NCBI GenBank assembly: GCA_017545325.1
Contig: JAFWOX010000105.1
Location: 1-6,361, forward strand
DNA: 6,361 bases
From: Oscillospiraceae bacterium
Lineage (GTDB): Bacteria; Bacillota_A; Clostridia; Oscillospirales; Oscillospiraceae
Direction: 5' to 3'
The notes below the pieces were generated by a model, which saw only the letters and a program-made list of their open reading frames with translations, did no database searches and was not told where the DNA came from. The translations under genes and the position numbers were made by a program. Below, piece by piece: positions 1 to 5,125 of the stretch; the first letter of the stretch is position 1, and every line of letters begins with the position of its first letter.

Positions 1-1
1 G

Positions 2-1531
2 GGCGGCAGGGAGCTGGATTTCTGCTACCGGGACTGCCAGAAGGAAATGGACATGGTGAACAAGGCCTTCATCGAGTGCATGATCGAAGGCGACGCCAAC
101 GGCAGGGGCTTCCAGTACCCCATCCCCACCTATTCCATCACCCGGAATTTCGACTGGTCGGATACGGAAAACAACCGTCTCCTCTTCGAGATGACCGCCA
201 AGTACGGCACCCCCTACTTTTCCAACTATATCAACAGCGACATGGAGCCCAGCGACGTGCGCAGCATGTGCTGCCGCCTGCGTCTGGATCTGCGCGAGCT
301 GCGGAAGAAGAGCGGCGGCTTCTTCGGCTCCGGGGAGAGCACCGGCAGCGTGGGCGTGGTCACCATCAATATGCCCCGGATCGCCTACCTGAGCAAAACG
401 GAGGAGGAGTTCTACGCCCGGCTGGATAAGCTGATGGATATCAGCGCCCGCTCCCTGAAGGTGAAGCGGGAGGTCATCACCAAGCTGCTGAACGCGGGCC
501 TCTACCCCTATACCAAGCGTTACCTGGGCACCTTCGACAACCATTTCTCCACCATCGGCCTGGTGGGCATGAACGAAGCCTGCCTCAACGCCAGGTGGAT
601 CGGCAAGGATCTGACCCAGCCCGAGTCCGTGGAGTTCACCAAGCAGGTGCTGAACCATATGCGGGAGCGCCTGAGCGATTATCAGGAGCAGTACGGCGAC
701 CTGTACAACCTGGAGGCCACCCCGGCGGAGAGCACCGCCTACCGTCTGGCGAAGCACGACGTGGCGCGCTACCCCGATATCATCACCGCCGCGGAGTGCG
801 GCGGCACCCCCTATTACACCAACAGCTCCCATCTGCCCGTGGGCTGCACGGACGATATTTTCTCCGCGCTGGATATCCAGGATGAGCTCCAGACCCTCTA
901 TACCTCCGGCACCGTATTCCACGCCTTCCTGGGCGAGAAGCTGCCGGATTGGCAGGCGGCCGCCTCCCTGGTGCGGAAGATCGCGGAGAACTACAAGCTC
1001 CCCTACTACACCATGTCCCCCACCTACTCCATCTGCAAAAACGACGGGTACCTGGCGGGCGAGCAGAAGGTCTGCCCCAAGTGCGGCGAAGCCACGGAGG
1101 TCTATTCCCGCATCACCGGCTATTACCGCCCGGTGCAGAACTGGAACGACGGCAAGGCCCAGGAGTTCAGGCAGCGCAGGACCTACGATATCGGCCGCTC
1201 CCGTCTCCGCGGCGCCCGTCCCGTCCAGGCCGCCCAGACCGAGGCGCAGGAGGTGAAGGCCGAGGCCCCCGCCCCGGCAGAGGAAAAGCCCGGCCAGGCC
1301 ATTCTCTTTGCCCGGGTCACCTGCCCCAACTGCCGCATCGCCGAAGCCCAGCTGGCCAAGGCCGGCTTCCCCTTCGAGAAGCGCATTGCCGAGGAAAACG
1401 TGGACCTGGTGAAGCAGTACGGCGTCAAGGGCGCCCCCACCCTGGTGGTGCTGAACGGGGACAGGGTGGAGAAATACTATGGCGTTCCCGAAATCAAGCA
1501 GTACCTGGCGGGAGCCGCAGCGAGAATCTGA
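2..1531 (+). CDS. nrdD: Anaerobic (class III) ribonucleoside-triphosphate reductase with fused C-terminal redoxin domain, 5' partial
   Basis: This cytosolic glycyl-radical enzyme reduces ribonucleotides to deoxyribonucleotides for DNA synthesis without oxygen. The reading frame is open from base 2, so the start lies upstream. 509 residues are visible, and the N-terminal part, where an ATP-cone would be, is missing. Visible landmarks are the MCCRLRLD segment, whose second Cys (272-274) fits the thiyl-radical cysteine by spacing; a TINMPRI strand; YYTNSSHLPVG; a zinc-type segment with Cys at 1034, 1073 and 1082; and the glycyl-radical loop RITGYYRPVQNW with Gly at 1118-1120. An Ala/Pro/Glu-rich linker (about 1215-1290) then leads to a thioredoxin/glutaredoxin-fold domain with a CPNC redox motif (Cys codons 1322 and 1331) and a GAPT cis-proline (1436). 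The fused redoxin probably supplies electrons to the reductase in cis, which is inference. No nrdG activase gene follows. Family assignment is very secure. Confidence 0.96.
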   Translation, partial: GGRELDFCYRDCQKEMDMVNKAFIECMIEGDANGRGFQYPIPTYSITRNFDWSDTENNRLLFEMTAKYGTPYFSNYINSDMEPSDVRSMCCRLRLDLRELRKKSGGFFGSGESTGSVGVVTINMPRIAYLSKTEEEFYARLDKLMDISARSLKVKREVITKLLNAGLYPYTKRYLGTFDNHFSTIGLVGMNEACLNARWIGKDLTQPESVEFTKQVLNHMRERLSDYQEQYGDLYNLEATPAESTAYRLAKHDVARYPDIITAAECGGTPYYTNSSHLPVGCTDDIFSALDIQDELQTLYTSGTVFHAFLGEKLPDWQAAASLVRKIAENYKLPYYTMSPTYSICKNDGYLAGEQKVCPKCGEATEVYSRITGYYRPVQNWNDGKAQEFRQRRTYDIGRSRLRGARPVQAAQTEAQEVKAEAPAPAEEKPGQAILFARVTCPNCRIAEAQLAKAGFPFEKRIAEENVDLVKQYGVKGAPTLVVLNGDRVEKYYGVPEIKQYLAGAAARI

Positions 1532-1545
1532 ACCATCGCCTTACC

Positions 1546-1575
1546 GGGGCCGGACGAGCCGTCCGGCCCCTTTTT
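1546..1575 (+). terminator. Intrinsic terminator after nrdD
   Basis: A perfect 10-bp GC-rich stem (1546-1555 pairing with 1561-1570, GGGGCCGGAC against GTCCGGCCCC) closes a 5-base loop and is followed at once by five T. It starts 14 bases after the nrdD stop. The next ribosome binding site begins only 5 bases after the T run, so there is no room for a separate promoter between them. It should end most nrdD transcripts, with readthrough feeding the next gene. Confidence 0.9.
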
Positions 1576-1580
1576 ACTCC

Positions 1581-1588
1581 GGAGGAGG
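1581..1588 (+). promoter_or_regulatory. Ribosome binding site fixing the flavoprotein start
   Basis: GGAGGAGG sits 7 bases before the ATG at 1596. It fixes that ATG as the start, although the frame stays open upstream to 1479 across the nrdD terminator. Confidence 0.85.
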
Positions 1589-1595
1589 AAAGAGG

Positions 1596-2510
1596 ATGTA
1601 CGATATCATCGTGGTGGGCGGAGGCCCTGCGGGGATGACCGCGGCCCTGTACGCCCGCCGCAGCAACAAGCGCGTTCTGGTGCTGGAGAAGAACGGCTAC
1701 GGCGGCCAGATCACCTATTCCCCCAAGGTGGAGAATTACCCCGGCACCAAGCAGATGAGTGGGGTGGAATTCGCGGACCGGCTCCTGGATCAGATCCTGG
1801 ACCAGGGGGCGGATACGGAGGTGGAGACCGTCTCCGGCCTGCGCCGGGAGGGGCAGGTCTGGCATGTGCTCACCCGGGAGGGGAGTGACTATGCCGCCCG
1901 CAGCGTGATCCTGGCCACGGGGGTGAAGCACCGAATGCTGGGCCTCCCGGGGGAGACGGAGCTGGTGGGCAGCGGGATCTCCTTCTGCGCCGTGTGCGAC
2001 GGGGAGTTTTACCGGGATAAGGCCGTCGTTGTGGTGGGCGGGGGCAACTCCGCTCTCCAGGAGGCCATCCTGCTGGCGGAAAACTGCAGCAGGGTAACCG
2101 TGGTCCAGGATCTGGACTATCTCACCGGAGAGGAGCGGAGCCAGGAGGTGCTCCGGTCCAAGGCCAATGTCCGCATCATCACCGGCGCCAAGGCGACGGG
2201 CTTCGAGACGAGGGATGGGGAGCTCACGGGGATCCGCCTCCGGCGCACGGCAGACGCCGCCGAATGGACGGAAGCCTGCGACGGGGTATTCGTGGCCGTC
2301 GGCCTTATTCCGGAGAATGAAGCCTTTGCCGAAGCGGCAGGGCTGAATGCCTATGGGTATATCGACAGCGATGAGCGCTGCCTCACCGCCTCCCCCGGCC
2401 TCTTTGCCGCCGGGGACTGCCGGGCCAAGGAGCTGAGGCAGCTCACCACCGCCGCGGGAGACGGGGCCGTGGCCGCCGTGGCCGCCTGCCGGTACGTGGA
2501 CGCCCTGTAA
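1596..2510 (+). CDS. Thioredoxin reductase-like FAD-dependent disulfide reductase (TrxB family)
   Basis: This is a cytosolic flavoprotein of 304 residues, close to the usual size of low-molecular-weight thioredoxin reductases. It should pass electrons through FAD to a redox-active Cys pair and on to a thioredoxin-like partner. The FAD-binding GGGPAG is at residues 8-13, GGQITYSPKVENYPG at 36-50, the redox centre CAVC at 131-134, a second nucleotide-type loop GGGNSA at 148-153, and the FAD-contacting GD at 273-274. The NADPH-selecting HRR motif expected near residue 170 is replaced by QDLDY, so the electron donor is uncertain: NADH, ferredoxin or another source. The ATG at 1596 is chosen for its GGAGGAGG site and because the protein then begins directly with the FAD fold. 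It lies behind the nrdD terminator and 3 bases before the DUF362/ferredoxin gene, so those two are probably cotranscribed. The family call is firm. The name trxB is withheld because NADPH-thioredoxin reductase activity is not shown. Confidence 0.93.
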   Translation: MYDIIVVGGGPAGMTAALYARRSNKRVLVLEKNGYGGQITYSPKVENYPGTKQMSGVEFADRLLDQILDQGADTEVETVSGLRREGQVWHVLTREGSDYAARSVILATGVKHRMLGLPGETELVGSGISFCAVCDGEFYRDKAVVVVGGGNSALQEAILLAENCSRVTVVQDLDYLTGEERSQEVLRSKANVRIITGAKATGFETRDGELTGIRLRRTADAAEWTEACDGVFVAVGLIPENEAFAEAAGLNAYGYIDSDERCLTASPGLFAAGDCRAKELRQLTTAAGDGAVAAVAACRYVDAL

Positions 2511-2513
2511 GGC

Positions 2514-3665
2514 ATGGGCAAGGTTGTCATTCGGCCCTGCGCCGAATATACGGAGGAATGCTGCCGGGCTGCCCTGCTCTCCGTCCTGGAGCCCCTGGGC
2601 GGATTGAGCTGGGTCCGGCCGGGGATGAAGATCGCCGTAAAGGCCAATCTCATCACCGCCCTGAAGCCGGAAACCGCCGCCACCACCCATCCTGCCCTCC
2701 TGGCCGCTCTTGTGCGGCTGCTTACGGAGCGGGGGGCCGAGGTCCGGGTGGGAGACAGTCCCGGCGGGGTTTTCAGCAAGCCCTATGTGGACCGGGTCTA
2801 TGCGGTCTGCGGCCTGGAGGCGGTGAAGGAAGCGGGGGGAAGCCTCAACCAGGATTATTCCGTCAAGGAATGCTTCGATCCGGACTGCCTGGTGCTCAAA
2901 TCCTTCGCCTATACCGGCTGGCTGGACTGGGCGGATGTGATCCTCAGCTTCAGCAAGCTGAAGGTTCATGCCATGATGAGCATGACCGCCGCCGTAAAGA
3001 ACCTTTTCGGCTGCATCCCCGGCTCCGTGAAGGCGGAATACCATTACCGTTTCCCGGAATACCGGGATTTTGCGGATATGCTGGTGGACCTGAACCTCCA
3101 TTTCAAGCCCCTGCTCCATATCTGCGACGCCGTCACCGGCATGGAGGGAAACGGCCCCACCCAGGGCACTCCCCGGCATCTGGGCGCCCTGCTGGCCTCC
3201 TCCGATCCCTTCTCCCTGGACCTGGCCGCTGCCCGGCTCATCGGGCTGGAGAAGGAGGACGTGCCCTATCTGGAGGCGGCCCACCGCCGGGGTCTCCTTC
3301 CCGATACCGCGGCGGATCTGGAGACGGACGGGGATCTGGAGGCCTTCCGGGTTCCGGATTTCCGGCATGTGGCCGGGCTCCGGGATCTCACCTCCCTCAT
3401 CGGGGGCAATTCCCCCCTGCGGAAGCTGGTCCGCGGGACGGTGCGGCGGATCCTCCAGAGCTATCCCGCTCTGGAGCGGGGGGACTGCGTGGGCTGCGGC
3501 GTCTGTGCCCGCTCCTGCCCCGCAAGCGCCATTGCGATCCGGGAGAAGAAGGCCAGGATCGACCGGAAAAAATGCATCCGCTGCTTCTGTTGTCAGGAGC
3601 TGTGCCCCAAGGGGGCTATGGTCGCACACCGTCCCCTTGCCGCCCGGATCGCGGGAAAATTATAA
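2514..3665 (+). CDS. DUF362 protein with C-terminal 2x[4Fe-4S] ferredoxin domain
   Basis: This protein has 383 residues. Residues 1 to about 300 match the DUF362 family, whose function I cannot state. Family-typical stretches are VKANL (42-46), GDSPGG (80-85), KLKVHAMMSMTAAVKNLFGC (148-167), EGNGPTQGTPR (211-221) and SSDPFSLDLA (229-238). The C-terminus has two CxxCxxCxxxCP motifs, Cys 325/328/331/335 and 354/357/360/364, which should bind two [4Fe-4S] clusters. An additional Cys359 lies inside the second motif. There is no signal peptide and no clear membrane segment, so it is probably a cytosolic electron-transfer protein. The ATG lies 3 bases after the upstream stop and lacks a good ribosome binding site, which suggests translational coupling to the flavoprotein gene. 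That pairing fits a shared electron-transfer role, but this is inference from position only. Confidence 0.92.
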   Translation: MGKVVIRPCAEYTEECCRAALLSVLEPLGGLSWVRPGMKIAVKANLITALKPETAATTHPALLAALVRLLTERGAEVRVGDSPGGVFSKPYVDRVYAVCGLEAVKEAGGSLNQDYSVKECFDPDCLVLKSFAYTGWLDWADVILSFSKLKVHAMMSMTAAVKNLFGCIPGSVKAEYHYRFPEYRDFADMLVDLNLHFKPLLHICDAVTGMEGNGPTQGTPRHLGALLASSDPFSLDLAAARLIGLEKEDVPYLEAAHRRGLLPDTAADLETDGDLEAFRVPDFRHVAGLRDLTSLIGGNSPLRKLVRGTVRRILQSYPALERGDCVGCGVCARSCPASAIAIREKKARIDRKKCIRCFCCQELCPKGAMVAHRPLAARIAGKL

Positions 3666-3666
3666 T
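3637..3666 (+). promoter_or_regulatory. Probable promoter for the EIIC-like gene
   Basis: A TTGCCG -35 box (3637-3642) and a perfect TATAAT -10 box (3661-3666) are separated by 18 bases. The -10 box overlaps the TAA stop of the DUF362 gene. Transcription would begin near 3673, giving a leader of about 70 bases before the EIIC-like start. The -35 box is imperfect and the 18-base spacer is one longer than ideal. Confidence 0.6.
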
Positions 3667-3674
3667 CGAGCCGG

Positions 3675-3704
3675 AGGCGAAGGCTGGGAGACCGGGCTTC
3701 GCCT
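3675..3704 (+). promoter_or_regulatory. Leader hairpin before the EIIC-like gene
   Basis: AGGCGAAG (3675-3682) pairs perfectly with CTTCGCCT (3697-3704) across a 14-base loop. No T run follows, so it is unlikely to be a terminator. It would lie at the extreme 5' end of an mRNA started from the TATAAT at 3661. A role in mRNA stability or control is possible but not shown. Confidence 0.5.
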
Positions 3705-3733
3705 GATATGCAGACAGCAACACACATTTGAAC

Positions 3734-3739
3734 GGAGGT
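3734..3739 (+). promoter_or_regulatory. Ribosome binding site of the EIIC-like gene
   Basis: GGAGGT lies 5 bases before the ATG at 3745 and 8 bases before a second in-frame ATG at 3748. It rules out the far upstream start allowed by the open frame from 3367, which overlaps the DUF362 gene. Confidence 0.8.
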
Positions 3740-3744
3740 CAGGA

Positions 3745-4851
3745 ATGATGGAGAAATTCCGGGCGTTTCTGAAGCGCAAGAACATCGTGTTTTCCGCCAG
3801 GCGGTACGGGATCGACGCCCTGGGGGCCATGGCCCAGGGGCTCTTCGCCTCCCTGCTCATCGGCACCATCCTGAACACCCTGGGGAGCCAGTTCCACATC
3901 GGCTTTCTGACAAGGATCCTGGTGACCGTGGGCTCCGGGGAGAAGGCCGTGAACTATACCATGGGCAGCCTGGCCTCCGCCATGGTGGGCCCGGCCATGG
4001 CCGTGGCCATCGGATATGCCCTTCAGGCCCCGCCGCTGGTGCTCTTCACTCTGGTCCCCGTGGGCTTTGCCACCAACGCCCTGGGCGGGGCGGGCGGCCC
4101 GCTGGCCGTGCTGGTGGTGGCCATCGTGGCCGCCGAATGCGGCAAGCTCGTCAGCAAGGAGACGAAGGTGGATATCCTGGTCACCCCCATCGTCACGCTG
4201 CTCATCGGCGTGGGGCTGGCCTATCTGATTGCCAGGCCCATCGACACGGCGGCGTCCTGGTTCGGCTCCCTCATTCGCTGGGCCACCGAGCTGCACCCCT
4301 TCTCCATGGGCATCGTGGTTTCCGTTCTGGTAGGCGTCGCCCTCACCCTGCCCATCTCCAGCGCCGCCATTTGCCAGGTCCTGACCCTCACCGGCCTGGC
4401 CGGCGGCGCCGCCGTGGCGGGCTGCTGCGCCCAGATGGTGGGCTTCGCCGTCATGAGCTTCCGGGAAAACCGCTGGGGCGGCATTGTCAGCCAGGGCCTG
4501 GGCACCAGCATGCTCCAGATGGGGAACATCGTGAAGAATCCCAAGGTCTGGATCCCGCCCATCCTCAGCTCCGCCATCACCGGGCCCATTGCCACCTGCG
4601 TTTTCCGGATGCAGATGAACGGAGCGGCGGTGAACTCCGGCATGGGCACCTGCGGCCTCTGCGGTCCCATCGGCGTATGGACCGGCTGGGCGGCGGACGT
4701 AGCCTCCGGGGCGAAGGCGGCGGTCACCGCCATGGACTGGATCGGCCTGGCCCTGGTGGCCATCGTCCTTCCCGCACTCCTCACCCCCCTGCTGGCCTGG
4801 CCTCTGAGAAAATTGGGCTGGATCAAGGATGGGGACCTGAAGCTGAACTGA
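3745..4851 (+). CDS. Orphan PTS EIIC-like membrane protein (PTS_EIIC_2 type)
   Basis: This is a 368-residue, strongly hydrophobic integral membrane protein. After a short basic N-terminus (FRAFLKRKN) there are about 8 to 10 candidate membrane segments, roughly at residues 26-48, 72-95, 97-112, 116-132, 144-163, 186-205, 211-236, 268-286 and 331-353. Gly/Ala-rich loops such as GSLASAMVGPAMAVAIG (74-90) and NALGGAGGPL (111-120) resemble the PTS_EIIC_2 family of IIC-like permeases. No IIA or IIB phosphorylation domain is fused or encoded alongside, so phosphoenolpyruvate-driven sugar transport cannot be assumed and the substrate is unknown. The ATG at 3745 is preferred by spacing to GGAGGT, though 3748 is equally possible. 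The gene has its own promoter and a strong terminator, so it is probably expressed alone. Family call is fairly secure, function is not. Confidence 0.85.
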   Translation: MMEKFRAFLKRKNIVFSARRYGIDALGAMAQGLFASLLIGTILNTLGSQFHIGFLTRILVTVGSGEKAVNYTMGSLASAMVGPAMAVAIGYALQAPPLVLFTLVPVGFATNALGGAGGPLAVLVVAIVAAECGKLVSKETKVDILVTPIVTLLIGVGLAYLIARPIDTAASWFGSLIRWATELHPFSMGIVVSVLVGVALTLPISSAAICQVLTLTGLAGGAAVAGCCAQMVGFAVMSFRENRWGGIVSQGLGTSMLQMGNIVKNPKVWIPPILSSAITGPIATCVFRMQMNGAAVNSGMGTCGLCGPIGVWTGWAADVASGAKAAVTAMDWIGLALVAIVLPALLTPLLAWPLRKLGWIKDGDLKLN

Positions 4852-4858
4852 GTCGGCC

Positions 4859-4892
4859 TTCACCCGGGGCAGAATGCCCCGGGTGAATTTTT
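4859..4892 (+). terminator. Intrinsic terminator after the EIIC-like gene
   Basis: A perfect 13-bp stem (4859-4871 with 4875-4887, TTCACCCGGGGCA against TGCCCCGGGTGAA) closes a GAA loop and runs into five T (4888-4892). It begins 8 bases after the stop codon. The stem is symmetrical and could also act on the other strand, but no reverse-strand gene ends here. Confidence 0.93.
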
Positions 4893-4895
4893 CTC

Positions 4896-4923
4896 TTGAC
4901 AAATCCGGGAGATGCGCTATAAT
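4896..4923 (+). promoter_or_regulatory. Consensus sigma-70/sigma-A promoter of the tRNA-Gly gene
   Basis: A perfect TTGACA (4896-4901) and a perfect TATAAT (4918-4923) are separated by 16 bases. The predicted transcription start near 4930 is only a few bases before the mature tRNA end at 4936, so the 5' leader is very short. The -35 box begins 3 bases after the preceding terminator's T run. Confidence 0.93.
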
Positions 4924-4935
4924 GGCACGTGTTCC

Positions 4936-5011
4936 GCGGGCGTAGCTCATTTGGCAGAGCGCCACCTTGCCAAGGTGGAGGTAGCGAGTTCGAATCTCGT
5001 CGCCCGCTCCA
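4936..5011 (+). tRNA. tRNA-Gly (anticodon GCC)
   Basis: A 76-base cloverleaf can be drawn by hand. The acceptor stem GCGGGCG (4936-4942) pairs with CGCCCGC (5001-5007), followed by discriminator T and an encoded CCA (5009-5011). The D stem is GCTC/GAGC. The anticodon stem CCACC/GGTGG closes the loop TTGCCAA with anticodon GCC at 4969-4971. The variable loop is AGGTA. The T arm GCGAG-TTCGAAT-CTCGT has one G-U pair. It reads glycine codons GGC and GGU, and GGC is abundant in the neighbouring genes. It is a single-gene unit with its own promoter and terminator. Confidence 0.98.
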
Positions 5012-5016
5012 GATTG

Positions 5017-5044
5017 ACCCACTTGCTTCGGCAGGTGGGTTTTT
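5017..5044 (+). terminator. Intrinsic terminator of the tRNA-Gly unit
   Basis: ACCCACTTGC (5017-5026) pairs with GCAGGTGGGT (5031-5040) with a single G-U. It closes a C(TTCG)G tetraloop, a very stable RNA loop, and is followed by four T. It starts 6 bases after the encoded CCA. Confidence 0.9.
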
Positions 5045-5064
5045 GCTTTCTCCTTTCCTCCCGC

Positions 5065-5107
5065 GTATGGGATCATTCCTCCCTGCGCATACTGATCCCA
5101 TACTGAT
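5065..5107. repeat. 10-bp perfect inverted repeat with overlapping direct repeat, possible operator
   Basis: GTATGGGATC (5065-5074) and its exact reverse complement GATCCCATAC (5094-5103) are separated by 19 bases. Overlapping the right arm is a 9-base direct repeat, CATACTGAT at 5088-5096 and 5099-5107, with an 11-base period, about one helical turn. The block lies between the tRNA terminator and the TTG start at 5126. No T run follows, so it is not a terminator. It could be a regulator binding site or a 5'-leader RNA hairpin. I found no convincing promoter beside it. Confidence 0.6.
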
Positions 5108-5125
5108 GCAAAGGGGCGAAGGGAA

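Noticed and set aside
1479..1595. Upstream extension of the flavoprotein to an ATG at 1479
   Set aside because: It would overlap nrdD and translate through the terminator hairpin. The GGAGGAGG and the FAD fold both point to the ATG at 1596.
949..1638. 229-residue + strand frame overlapping the nrdD 3' end
   Set aside because: It is a shifted frame of nrdD that crosses the terminator, with low-complexity Arg/Gly/Pro-rich content and no family features.
1494..3629. 711-residue open frame on the - strand
   Set aside because: It runs antisense through the flavoprotein and DUF362 genes, both clear from their motifs. Long antisense frames are expected in GC-rich coding DNA, and the translation (Gly/His/Pro-rich) shows no family motif.
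3675..3704. Terminator after the DUF362 gene
   Set aside because: The 8-bp stem has a large loop and no following T run, so it does not fit an intrinsic terminator. A leader hairpin is the better reading.
3367..3744. Upstream extension of the EIIC-like protein to 3367
   Set aside because: The added residues are an out-of-frame translation of the DUF362/ferredoxin gene. The RBS at 3734 and the start of membrane-protein character support 3745.
5043..5071. Promoter for the small helical protein (TTGCTT with TATGGG)
   Set aside because: Both boxes match poorly (about 3 of 6 each). The gene may be read by leakage through the tRNA terminator or from a non-standard promoter.
4912..5106. Small + strand open frames (also 4929-5129) over the tRNA region
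   Set aside because: These are translations of the tRNA-Gly sequence and its terminator, a common false gene call.
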